Source of the DNA: Chloroflexota bacterium | GTDB lineage: Bacteria; Chloroflexota; UBA6077; FW602-bin22; CADDYW01 | NCBI GenBank assembly: GCA_021324795.1 | Contig: JAJPIK010000111.1 | Span: forward strand, 1 to 47,267 | DNA: 47,267 nt | Reading direction: 5' to 3' | Shown here: piece after piece, positions 18,294 to 26,034 of the stretch | How the letters are laid out: every line of letters starts with the position of its first letter | Position numbering within the stretch: position 1 is the stretch's first letter | Notes under the pieces: model-generated | The model's database searches: none | Told to the model about the DNA's origin: nothing | What the model saw: only the letters and a program-made list of their open reading frames with translations | Program-made: the position numbers and the translations under genes

Positions 18294-18348
18294 TCCTGGT
18301 CGATGCTTCCCACGTGCGACCTTTCCAGCGCACGTGCTTGGCAACCTG

Positions 18349-18383
18349 AAGCCGGGGGAGCTTCCTCCCCCGGCTTCTCTTTT
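18349..18383 (+). terminator. Intrinsic terminator directly upstream of birA
   Basis: A perfect 12-bp stem AAGCCGGGGGAG / CTCCCCCGGCTT with a CTTC loop, followed by CTCTTTT. The T-run abuts the GGAGGA ribosome site of birA (18384-18389), so read-through or a second start would be needed to express birA from the leader promoter. Confidence 0.8.
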
Positions 18384-18399
18384 GGAGGAATGAAGTGCA

Positions 18400-19224
18400 A
18401 TGGCTTACAGGCCGCTTTCCTCCTCGGCGATCGGTCGAGGTCTCCGGGTGCAGACTGTTGGTCGGGAGATCGTTTGCCTCCGGACAGTTGGCTCGACCAA
18501 TGACTGGTTGAAAGCCGCCGCGGCCGAGGGGGCACCCGAAGGGCTGGTGGTCTTTGCCGAGGAGCAAACGGCCGGTCGCGGCCAGGTTGGACGTCCCTGG
18601 TATGCGCCAATTGGCTGCTGTATCCTCACCTCGATCCTCTTTCGTCCTACGTTTCCCCCCGAACAACTCTTTGCCCTCACCATGCTCGGTGCCTGTGCCG
18701 CAGCGAGCGCAGCGGTCAGTCTGACCGGTCTGTCGGTCCACCTCAAGTGGCCCAACGATCTCGTCTCGGAAGGCGGTAAGGTAGGAGGGGCGCTGACCGA
18801 GAGCACCGTCGTCGATGGACGCGTCGAGTGGGCCATTCTCGGCATCGGCCTGAACGTCAACCTCAACCGCCGTGCCCTGGCAAACATTCCCGGCGCTACC
18901 AGCTTGCAGTGTGAGCTGGGCAAACGAATCAATCGCAACGCCCTGGCGCGCGCGCTCCTCCAAGGATTGGACGACCGTTACCAGATCATCAAAGCTGGCC
19001 AGCTTGCCACGGTAGTCTCGGAATGGCGTGAGCGTTTGAGTACGATCGGCAAGTGGGTCACGCTGCGCTCGGGGACGAACCTCGAGGGGCCGCTCTTCGC
19101 CTGGCAAGTGACCGACTCGGGAGGGCTGATCCTGCTGCGCCCGGATGGCACGACCTTCACCGCCGTCGCGGGCGAGGTCAGCGTCAGGCCAGCACCGGTT
19201 CCTCCGATCCCAGTGGGCAGCTAA
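18400..19224 (+). CDS. birA: Biotin--[acetyl-CoA-carboxylase] ligase
   Basis: 274 residues, ATG at 18400 with GGAGGA 10 bases upstream. It activates biotin with ATP and transfers it to the carrier domain of biotin-dependent carboxylases. The biotinyl-AMP loop GRGQVGRPW is at 59-67, KWPND at 116-120 and the KVGGAL motif follows about 7 residues later; the C-terminal SH3-like domain is present. There is no N-terminal winged helix, so it is a group I ligase and not itself a repressor; regulation may instead come from the terminator-containing leader before it. Its 3' end overlaps the convergent DUF2851 gene by 41 bases. Confidence 0.93.
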   Translation: MAYRPLSSSAIGRGLRVQTVGREIVCLRTVGSTNDWLKAAAAEGAPEGLVVFAEEQTAGRGQVGRPWYAPIGCCILTSILFRPTFPPEQLFALTMLGACAAASAAVSLTGLSVHLKWPNDLVSEGGKVGGALTESTVVDGRVEWAILGIGLNVNLNRRALANIPGATSLQCELGKRINRNALARALLQGLDDRYQIIKAGQLATVVSEWRERLSTIGKWVTLRSGTNLEGPLFAWQVTDSGGLILLRPDGTTFTAVAGEVSVRPAPVPPIPVGS

Positions 19225-20533
19225 GGCAGGCCGCGCGCTCGCAATGCCGGCGCAGCAGATAGAGCAATCCCTGCTGGCGACGGGCGCTACGCACGAGGTG
19301 GTCGGCGACGCCAATCTCCCTGGCCAGGACTCGCGTTGCCAGGTAGACAGTCGGGCGGGGGTAAGCGCGGTACGTCTCCCAGGCCGCATCGGCGAGCGCT
19401 CGGTCAGCACGCTGGGCGGCAATTGCCAGGGCGAAAGGCAAAACGACGTTGATGACCGCGTCGCGCGCTCGCTCCCGGCCAAGCAAGGCAGTGGGACCAT
19501 TGGGTAGCGGCCGGCCGAAGTCGGCGTGAGTCGACCAGTAGTCGATTGGCTCGTCGACAAGGAAGAGATCGGTGAGGTCGCGCCCTCGTACTACCCCTTT
19601 TGCCACGGTGGTCAGGAGTGCCTGATCGAGGCCATCACTTCGGTAACGTATGATCAGCCAAGCCGCGGTGGCAATACGGCGGGTCGGATAGTTTGCCGGA
19701 CGCACTCCCCCAAAGATCCAGTCGGCGGCTTGCAATCGGTTCGCTTCCCATTCGTGGCGGTAGAGTGCCCAGATGCTTTCGAGCTCGGAAGTTTCCGAGC
19801 TTGTCTCCCAATCGATCGTCGATTCCGACCGCTGTGATGGCAGCAGCCCGGCGACGCCAAAGAGGATTGCTTGCGCGATAAGCAGTGCATCCTCCCGCGA
19901 TCGTCGTCCGACGAGGCTGACCAATCGTGACCAGGGCACCATCTCAGCAAGGTGCACGAAAGATGATCGGTTTCGACTGAAGCCCAGGGCGTCGAACACC
20001 GCCTGATAGGCAAGTTGCTCCGGAGGCAGGCGAGTCAGCTCGGCTTCGAAGCGCGCTGCGTGCTCGACCAGCCGACGGTCTCCCAAACGATCGAGCAGCT
20101 CGCCGAGGGTTTCCGCGGGGCGAGCGCGCACACGCCGGTGGCACTCTTCGACCAACAGTGTTTCCGAAAGCGCATCTCCGGGCTCGGTCGGATCGGGCAG
20201 TGATACGACGAGCGTGGGAATCGGCCGTCCGGTTCGATCGAGCGGAGGATCCGCATCGATCTGAAGCACTACGTGTAAGATAACTGACTGATAGTGCGGG
20301 TCATGGTGGTGGGAATGGTTAAACCAGTCGCTGGTCCGGCGGTGGAACTCGACGTCGCCTTCGAGGAGAATACCGTCGTCAAAGGCGATCAACGCTGCGC
20401 GAATGTCGGGGCCAGCCCCGCCCGGGCAGTGGCCGCGGTAGACGATGTGCAGCATGCGGCCGTCCGTCGTCTGCAGCGGGCCGCTCAAGCCGCGCTGCCA
20501 GGCAGCGACCAGGCGCCGCTCGCTCGCCTCCAC
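19184..20533 (-). CDS. DUF2851-family protein
   Basis: 449 residues starting with GTG at 20533, 6 bases after the stop of the isomerase gene, so probably coupled. The N-terminal G-D-V-E-F-H-R-R-T-S-D-W block followed by a His-rich H-S-H-H-H-D-P stretch and VILHVVL is characteristic of DUF2851, found in Bacteroidota and Chloroflexota; its function is unknown. The C-terminus ends with spaced Cys (H-C-E-R-A-A-C-L-S-C-P-L), which suggests a metal site. The last 41 bases overlap birA on the other strand. Confidence 0.88.
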   Translation of the reverse strand: MEASERRLVAAWQRGLSGPLQTTDGRMLHIVYRGHCPGGAGPDIRAALIAFDDGILLEGDVEFHRRTSDWFNHSHHHDPHYQSVILHVVLQIDADPPLDRTGRPIPTLVVSLPDPTEPGDALSETLLVEECHRRVRARPAETLGELLDRLGDRRLVEHAARFEAELTRLPPEQLAYQAVFDALGFSRNRSSFVHLAEMVPWSRLVSLVGRRSREDALLIAQAILFGVAGLLPSQRSESTIDWETSSETSELESIWALYRHEWEANRLQAADWIFGGVRPANYPTRRIATAAWLIIRYRSDGLDQALLTTVAKGVVRGRDLTDLFLVDEPIDYWSTHADFGRPLPNGPTALLGRERARDAVINVVLPFALAIAAQRADRALADAAWETYRAYPRPTVYLATRVLAREIGVADHLVRSARRQQGLLYLLRRHCERAACLSCPLGSEEPVLA

Positions 20534-20539
20534 TGAAAT

Positions 20540-21334
20540 TTACTCGTCCAACGTTCGTCCCCGCCACTCGACCGGAAGCCAGGCAAATGGGTCACTCTCA
20601 TCAGGGGGCGGCCAATATTCCAGGCCAGCGTATCCATGGTAACCGGTGGCTTCCACCGCGCGGAGTACGTTCAAGAGATTGATTTCTCCTCGCCCGGGCA
20701 TCTGTCGTCCGGGCGCATCGGCAACCTGAATGTGGCCCACTTTTGCCGCGTGTGCGCGGAAGCTCTCGATCAGATTCCCTTCCATGACTTGCATATGGTA
20801 GAAGTCGTGCTGGAAGCGGACGTTGGGCAGGCCGACCGCGTCGACAATTTCCAAACCGTCGGCCGAATGAGTCACGAAATCCCCCGGCGTGTCATGCTCG
20901 TTCAGCATCTCGATGAGTAAAGTGATGCCTTCATCGGCAGCGCGGGCGCCGGCGCGTCGCAACCGGTCGACCGCGACGCTCACCTGCTGCTCGCGCGGTA
21001 ACGCTGGGATCCGCTTCCCCGAGAGCACGTGAATCCGACGTGCCCCCAACCGTTTGGCCGTGATCAGGGCTTCGTCAAACCGTGCCCAGAAACGGGCCTC
21101 GGCTTCGGGCATCACCAGGTGGCCGCGGGGGTATTCCGGATCTGGCTCGGTGTTCAGCAGCACAAGGCGAAGCCGATAGCGCGCGAGCAGCGTTGCCAGC
21201 TCATCGAGGTTCTGACGCTGGGGATAGAGGATCTCGACCGCGGTAAAGCCGGCCTCGGCAATCCGCCGCAACCGCTCCTCCCACGGCAGATCACCCGACG
21301 GCAAGTAGGTCGCGTTGACATCGTAGCAGAGCAT
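20540..21334 (-). CDS. hyi: Hydroxypyruvate isomerase-like TIM-barrel protein
   Basis: 264 residues from the ATG at 21334, 4 bases after the upstream stop; the frame extends to 21397 but overlaps that gene. It belongs to the AP-endonuclease-2/xylose-isomerase fold. Features of the Hyi/OtnI group are visible: LIEMLNEHDTPGDF with the metal-binding Glu, RFQHDFYHMQVMEGN, HIQVADAPGRQMPGRGEIN and the final GLEYWP Glu. Hyi interconverts hydroxypyruvate and tartronate semialdehyde. The next gene upstream is a reductase of the tartronate-semialdehyde type, as in the E. coli glyoxylate operon, which supports the call, although glyoxylate carboligase is not here. Confidence 0.8.
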   Translation of the reverse strand: MLCYDVNATYLPSGDLPWEERLRRIAEAGFTAVEILYPQRQNLDELATLLARYRLRLVLLNTEPDPEYPRGHLVMPEAEARFWARFDEALITAKRLGARRIHVLSGKRIPALPREQQVSVAVDRLRRAGARAADEGITLLIEMLNEHDTPGDFVTHSADGLEIVDAVGLPNVRFQHDFYHMQVMEGNLIESFRAHAAKVGHIQVADAPGRQMPGRGEINLLNVLRAVEATGYHGYAGLEYWPPPDESDPFAWLPVEWRGRTLDE

Positions 21335-21338
21335 CGAG

Positions 21339-22220
21339 TTAGCGTACCTCGACGTTGGCCAGGCGCTCGAGCACTCGGACGATTCCAGCCATGTCATCGT
21401 CCCCCATCCCTAGAGCGGCACCTTCTCGGAATATCTGAGCCGCCTGGCTTCCCATGAGCGTGCGCACCTTCAGCCCACCGCTCAGGTCGTCGATCAAGCC
21501 AAGATCCTTGAGAAGGAGGTTGATCGACGTTCCGGCGGCAAAGTTGCGTTCGAGAAACATTGGGACGCAGCGGTTGAGCATTGCACTGCCGCCGAAGCTG
21601 GTGCCCAGCACTTCGAGCATGACCCGCGGATCCGCACCGGCTTTGGTGCCGAGAACCATCGCCTCGACGGCGGCGGCTACGTGAATTGCGACCAGCAGTT
21701 GATTGGCGAGCTTAATCGTACTGCCCGCGCCGGTTGGACCAACCCGTCGGATATTTTTCCCCATTGCCTGAAACACGGGCAGAGCATGCTCGAAGGTTGC
21801 TTCTTCGCCGCCGACCATGATCGTCAACGTCGCGGCTTGGGCACCAGCCGGGCCGCCACTCACCGGGGCATCGAGGAAATCGGCACCGCGGGCGCGCGCT
21901 GCTTCGGCGCATTGCTTGCTCGTCGTTGGGCTCGCCGTGCTATGGTCGACCAAGATCTGGCCGGGACGGGCGGCTTCGATCAAGCCGTTGGCGCCAAAAT
22001 AGACGTCTTCGATCGACCGAGTATTGGTCAAGCAGGTCAGAACGATCTCCGAGGCACGTGCGACCTCGGCGGGCGACGTCGCCGGCCGGGCCCCGGCCTG
22101 GACGAGTTCGTCAACGACAGCACGACTGCGGTTGTGGACGGTGACGGTATAACCAGCCTTCAGCAAATTGAGGGTCATCGGACGGCCCATCTTGCCCAGG
22201 CCGACAAAGCCGACGTTCAT
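21339..22220 (-). CDS. 3-hydroxyisobutyrate dehydrogenase / tartronate semialdehyde reductase-family protein
   Basis: 293 residues of the beta-hydroxyacid dehydrogenase family. N-terminal Rossmann motif G-L-G-K-M-G with conserved substrate motif D-A-P-V-S-G-G near 123 and catalytic Lys in the GAGSTIKLANQLL block (near 171). The family reduces tartronate semialdehyde or oxidises 3-hydroxyisobutyrate with NAD(P). The adjacent Hyi-like gene favours a role in glyoxylate/tartronate metabolism, but substrate cannot be fixed from sequence alone. First gene of a three-gene operon that ends with the DUF2851 gene. Confidence 0.85.
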   Translation of the reverse strand: MNVGFVGLGKMGRPMTLNLLKAGYTVTVHNRSRAVVDELVQAGARPATSPAEVARASEIVLTCLTNTRSIEDVYFGANGLIEAARPGQILVDHSTASPTTSKQCAEAARARGADFLDAPVSGGPAGAQAATLTIMVGGEEATFEHALPVFQAMGKNIRRVGPTGAGSTIKLANQLLVAIHVAAAVEAMVLGTKAGADPRVMLEVLGTSFGGSAMLNRCVPMFLERNFAAGTSINLLLKDLGLIDDLSGGLKVRTLMGSQAAQIFREGAALGMGDDDMAGIVRVLERLANVEVR

Positions 22221-22268
22221 CAGGTTCCTCCAACCGGATTCTTGAGGATTCGCGGTCGGATTATAGCA

Positions 22269-22973
22269 TTACAGATCCAGGAGGTAGTAGCCATGGGCGT
22301 CAATGACCCGGGTACCGTCGAACTCGATCACGCGCTTGGCAGTGCCGTAACTGAGATGGCTATGGCCATGCACGAACGCTCGGGGGTGGTAGGTCTGAAT
22401 CAAATCGGCAAATGCGGGAAAGCCACGATGAGTTCGATCCGAGGCGTCCTGACAAACCGTGCGCCCGGACCGTTCCGGAAGACGACACCGCCGCCCAACG
22501 CCGGCGGGGGGATTACAAACGCCAAACGCCAACGGACAATGGCGGGGTGGAGCGTGGGTGACGATCAGGTCAATGCCGCCGGCAAGCCAGATCCGTGGTT
22601 TCAGACAAAGGATCCGCCGCGCCATCGCCGAGTCACTGTATTGATAGACCCCGTCGTTATACCAGGGTGCGCCGCCGAGACCAAGAATACGCAGCCCTTG
22701 CCAGACGATAAATTTGCCGTCGATCGAATCTCCACCCTCGGGAGGCTCTTGCTTGTACGACTCGTCGTGATTGCCCGGCACGTAGAAAAGTGGAACGTCG
22801 AAGCGTGAAACAAGATAGGACAGGTAGCTCGCGGACAGGTCGCCGCAGGAGACCAACAAATCGACCTTGGCCGCGCGCCAGCGCGCGGCGTCGAAGTGAT
22901 CGTAGAGGGCTGGCGTTATCTCATCGCTAACCGCAAGAATACGCACCGGTACATGCTCCACTCGGCCCGGCAT
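22269..22973 (-). CDS. Calcineurin-like metallophosphoesterase
   Basis: 234 residues from the ATG at 22973; a TTG at 22988 is in frame. Family motifs: A-V-S-D-E near the start (the Asp of the first metal motif, with Glu where His is common), V-S-C-G-D-L, V-P-G-N-H-D-E, I-V-T-H-A-P-P and V-H-G-H-S-H. It should be a cytosolic two-metal phosphohydrolase of unknown substrate. A Cys/Arg/Pro-rich insert of about 40 residues follows the T-H-A-P-P motif, which in relatives is short; it may be an inserted low-complexity piece. Confidence 0.85.
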   Translation of the reverse strand: MPGRVEHVPVRILAVSDEITPALYDHFDAARWRAAKVDLLVSCGDLSASYLSYLVSRFDVPLFYVPGNHDESYKQEPPEGGDSIDGKFIVWQGLRILGLGGAPWYNDGVYQYSDSAMARRILCLKPRIWLAGGIDLIVTHAPPRHCPLAFGVCNPPAGVGRRCRLPERSGRTVCQDASDRTHRGFPAFADLIQTYHPRAFVHGHSHLSYGTAKRVIEFDGTRVIDAHGYYLLDL

Positions 22974-23097
22974 TTTAGATCTCGCCAATACTACCCGAAA
23001 AGCGAAATCGACGCCATCATTAGAATAGATTCAGTATATAACTGTGGCGGTGATCATTCCATATGGGAGTGGGACCTGAGGGAGCCCTAGCGCTAGC

Positions 23098-24591
23098 TTA
23101 TCCGTGGCAGGCATTCTCCAGGGAGAGATCGCTGAGCCTGGGGGTCACGACCTTCCCGTTAATCAGCTCGACGTTGGCGATCTGGTCGAACCATTTGACC
23201 AGGTGCCCTTGATTGTCGAAGAGACCGAGGCTGAGCTTGTACGGCCTCCCGCTTACCAGGTTGGTTATGGTCACGTAGATCGTCGCCTGGCCAATCGAAT
23301 CTGGAACCACCTGATCTCTGACCTGGGCAGCCGCTTGGGTTTGGCCGATCGGGGTCGCGTAGATCTGGGCAGTTGCATCCTGATGATCGCGGAGGAAGAG
23401 CTTCGTTTCGACAAAGAGTCCCGCACCAACCGGGTACAATTGGATCCCATTGACCGAGAAAGGCTGGGGAATCAGTTCGGGAAGGCTGCCAGGTGGCGTA
23501 GCAAACAGGCCTACGGCCGGCCAGTGCTGTCGCATCCAGTCAAGCCAATTTGCTCTTTGGTTGGCGACCGACCCGTATTTGTCGATCCCGGAATAGCTCC
23601 AGACAAACGCGCCCGCGTAGCCCTGCTGCCAAGCGACGTTCAACACGTTGTCGAGAGGGTGAAGGGTGCTCTGAGCCGGAAATTCACCGATGACAATTGG
23701 CTTGTCCAAGCCAAAACGACTGGCCGGCGTATTCAATGGGTCGTAGGGCTCGAGCCAATCGTACCAGCTAAAGCTGTAGTAATCCAGTCCGAGACCACGC
23801 CAGTCGACGAGATCCCGCGAGCGGTTAGCCTCAACTGTCAGCAAGGCCGTACTCTGCGAACGGACTGCTCCCACCATGTCACGGATAAACGTGCGCACCT
23901 GGTCCAGAGACAATTTAATCCGTCCATCATTCTCCGGGTTCAGCGCGCGCACGCCCCAATCCGGCTCAGCGATCAGCTCGTAGCCGATCACCCGGTCGTT
24001 TCCGTCAATGTGACGGACAAATGGGATGACAACGCGGTTCATCAGTTCTTGCCGCTTGGCGGGGTCCACGAGCAGATCGGCATGGCCGCCCATCTGAACG
24101 CCTTGACTCGTACAGTTGGTCGCCCAAAGACCGCTGTCAAACAGGGTAAAGACGAGGTACATATTGTGTTTTTGGGCGATTGTCAGAGCGGCATCGACGT
24201 CCTTGAACACGTCCTCGTCGAGGCCGACCGGGTTCCCCTGGGCGTCGAAGACGATACCGTAGCGACCATCCTGGAAAACGCGCCACTTGACCACGCGCAC
24301 TCCCATCGCCGCCATGTTGGCAAAGTCGGTGTCGACCTCGGCATAGGTGGTTGGATCACTCACCCCACTGTGACCCCATCCACCGGTCCCGAAATCTTGT
24401 CCGGTCTTCCAAGGGTAGTTGACCCCGGCCAGAAAGAACGGCTGACCCGCCACGGAAAGACGATCCACCGGCGGCTGCGGCCAGAGTAAGGCCGCGAGCA
24501 GCATGACCGCGAGTCCAAGCAAGCCGAGACGGGTCCAGAGTCCTCTGCGGCTGGCCCGGCGGCGTCCACGTCGATCGACTAGCTCCGACAC
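23098..24591 (-). CDS. Membrane-anchored GH5-like glycoside hydrolase (cellulase superfamily)
   Basis: 497 residues. A basic N-terminus and one hydrophobic helix (about 20-40) act as signal or anchor. The (beta/alpha)8 domain begins with F-L-A-G-V-N-Y-P-W; the acid/base Glu would be in Y-E-L-I-A-E-P-D (near 208), where most clan A enzymes have N-E-P, and the nucleophile Glu in V-I-G-E-F-P-A (near 300). A C-terminal beta-rich domain of about 130 residues follows. The protein should act outside the membrane on beta-linked polysaccharide; the Asn to Ala change before the acid/base is unusual. A long ORF on the opposite strand is a shadow. Confidence 0.82.
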   Translation of the reverse strand: MSELVDRRGRRRASRRGLWTRLGLLGLAVMLLAALLWPQPPVDRLSVAGQPFFLAGVNYPWKTGQDFGTGGWGHSGVSDPTTYAEVDTDFANMAAMGVRVVKWRVFQDGRYGIVFDAQGNPVGLDEDVFKDVDAALTIAQKHNMYLVFTLFDSGLWATNCTSQGVQMGGHADLLVDPAKRQELMNRVVIPFVRHIDGNDRVIGYELIAEPDWGVRALNPENDGRIKLSLDQVRTFIRDMVGAVRSQSTALLTVEANRSRDLVDWRGLGLDYYSFSWYDWLEPYDPLNTPASRFGLDKPIVIGEFPAQSTLHPLDNVLNVAWQQGYAGAFVWSYSGIDKYGSVANQRANWLDWMRQHWPAVGLFATPPGSLPELIPQPFSVNGIQLYPVGAGLFVETKLFLRDHQDATAQIYATPIGQTQAAAQVRDQVVPDSIGQATIYVTITNLVSGRPYKLSLGLFDNQGHLVKWFDQIANVELINGKVVTPRLSDLSLENACHG

Positions 24592-24600
24592 CCTTCCCTC

Positions 24601-25368
24601 CTAAGCGCGCTCAAGCGCGATCGCCCATTCAAACAGTAGGCCGGCGACGATCAGGCTAAGCCCGGCCAGTGCATCGATGCGCGCCGTGTTCCAGGTCAAA
24701 CCCAAGAGTGGCGACAAGTTGGTAAAGTCGAGCGGGGCGTGGCGAAGAAATGGTGGGTAGCCAAGCAGCATGAAACGGACCACGTCAGGTACGTGGCTGA
24801 CGTAGAGGAGTGCCGTGCCGATGGCGAGTAAAGTTGGAACCCCGAGCCAGCGACGTGCCCGGGTCATTTCTCCGGTCATTGCCCTGTCGAGCAGGCCGGT
24901 CGCCAAAGCCAACGTTCGTAGCGATACCGCGACGACCCAGAACGCGAGATCGTAGATTGGAACGTTCACGGTCGCGCCAAGATCCCAACGCCATTCGGCG
25001 ATCAGTGAGACGCTAACTACCCCTCGGCTTGCTTCGTTGATCAGCGCCCACGGACCATACAGCCAGGAGCCCTGGCACAGGATATCAGCCAAGGCATCGG
25101 CGACCAAAAGGAGCGCCGTGGCCACGACGAATGATTCGGCGTTTCGGACGCGTTGGATAGCCTGAAAGCTCACCACTAGCCAGATCAGCATGGCCACTGG
25201 ATAAACATCTATCGCCTGCTTGTTGCTCACGGCGATCGCCACTGCCCAGAGCGCCGCGACGACCATACCGCCGCTGGCCAGCCAACGAACCACGCGTAGA
25301 GGCCAGGGTATGACCTGCGAGGTGGAGATCGGCACCGTCACTGGGGGATCGAGCGGTCGGTCTTCCAT
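24601..25368 (-). CDS. Polytopic membrane protein of unknown function
   Basis: 255 residues from the ATG at 25368 with a GAGGCG site; the frame extends to 25812 but that part overlaps queF on the other strand and has no hydrophobic pattern. About seven hydrophobic segments are seen, with a polar N-terminus of 28 residues. It ends 10 bases before the GH5-like gene and is probably co-transcribed with it. No family is recognised. Confidence 0.65.
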   Translation of the reverse strand: MEDRPLDPPVTVPISTSQVIPWPLRVVRWLASGGMVVAALWAVAIAVSNKQAIDVYPVAMLIWLVVSFQAIQRVRNAESFVVATALLLVADALADILCQGSWLYGPWALINEASRGVVSVSLIAEWRWDLGATVNVPIYDLAFWVVAVSLRTLALATGLLDRAMTGEMTRARRWLGVPTLLAIGTALLYVSHVPDVVRFMLLGYPPFLRHAPLDFTNLSPLLGLTWNTARIDALAGLSLIVAGLLFEWAIALERA

Positions 25369-25459
25369 TGCTCGCCTCTGATTCAAACCTCTTGACTGAA
25401 TGTGGGCAGACGGCGCAAGAAGTAGGCCGGGGCGCCAGGGTGAATGAAGGTAAAGACAC

Positions 25460-25483
25460 GGAGTGGCTGCACTCCCATATAAT
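25460..25483 (+). promoter_or_regulatory. Putative queF promoter with adjoining inverted repeat
   Basis: A perfect -10 hexamer TATAAT (25478-25483) lies just after an inverted repeat GGAGTG-GCTG-CACTCC (25460-25475), which occupies the spacer. No good -35 is visible at 17 bases. The repeat could be an operator. A leader of about 70 bases follows before queF; no preQ1 riboswitch was recognised in it. Confidence 0.4.
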
Positions 25484-25560
25484 TGTTTCTGGCAGGCTTC
25501 GGTGTCTCGCGTCGATGATTCAGCCGGGCACTGCTCATCCTGACTCTGCTTGGGTGACCG

Positions 25561-25977
25561 ATGAACGAACCACCTCTCCGCTACGGCGAGCGACAAATTG
25601 CCGAGGCGCGGCTCGAAGCCGTGCCGAATCCGGCTCCTGACCGCGAGTATCGGATCGATCTGACTTGCCCGGAATTCACCTGCTTGTGTCCGCGCTCGGG
25701 TTTTCCCGATTTCGCCACCCTCTCGATCGCCTACGTCCCTAAGCAAACGATCGTCGAGCTGAAGTCGCTGAAGCTCTATCTCAACCGATTTCGGAACGAA
25801 TATCTCTTCCACGAAGCTGCCGTGAATCGGGTGCTGGACGATTTGGTCGAGCTACTCGAGCCACGTTGGCTTGAGGTCGTCGGGGATTTCAACGTTCGGG
25901 GGAATATTCATACGGTCATCACCGCGCGCTACGGTGAGCCGGGTTATACGCCACCGGCGCCGCCAAGTCAGAAATAG
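25561..25977 (+). CDS. queF: NADPH-dependent 7-cyano-7-deazaguanine (preQ0) reductase, type I
   Basis: 138 residues, the usual size of unimodular QueF. It reduces the nitrile of preQ0 to preQ1 in queuosine biosynthesis. The [16 protein letters not shown] block carries catalytic Cys43 and Asp50; the QueF signature [21 protein letters not shown] (split: E66 and K68, then H84-E85) is complete. The ATG at 25561 has no strong Shine-Dalgarno. No other queuosine genes are near, so it is a stand-alone gene. Confidence 0.95.
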   Translation: MNEPPLRYGERQIAEARLEAVPNPAPDREYRIDLTCPEFTCLCPRSGFPDFATLSIAYVPKQTIVELKSLKLYLNRFRNEYLFHEAAVNRVLDDLVELLEPRWLEVVGDFNVRGNIHTVITARYGEPGYTPPAPPSQK

Positions 25978-26034
25978 TTACGGTATACTATTGACATTCT
26001 ATTTTTCGTTTTTTGTTCCTAATGGAGGCATCCC

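Larger units (their letters stand above)
18207..18383 (+). ncRNA. Putative leader RNA of birA with mini-ORF, hairpin and terminator
   Basis: From the inferred start near 18207 the RNA would carry a near-consensus AAGGAGGTGGTG site, a 20-codon ORF, an 8-bp hairpin (18311-18318 with 18329-18336, loop of 10) and an intrinsic terminator at 18349-18383. The terminator ends only 17 bases before birA. This fits either a short independent transcript or an attenuator controlling birA. I do not recognise a known riboswitch class. Confidence 0.45.

Noticed and set aside
18112..19560. 482-codon minus-strand ORF
   Set aside because: It runs antisense to birA and out of frame with the DUF2851 gene, and has no domain-like sequence.
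23104..24489. 461-codon plus-strand ORF
   Set aside because: Exact antisense shadow of the GH5-like gene, which has a signal anchor and catalytic motifs.
25369..25812. Extension of the 255-residue membrane protein to 403 residues
   Set aside because: It overlaps queF on the opposite strand and has no hydrophobic or family pattern.
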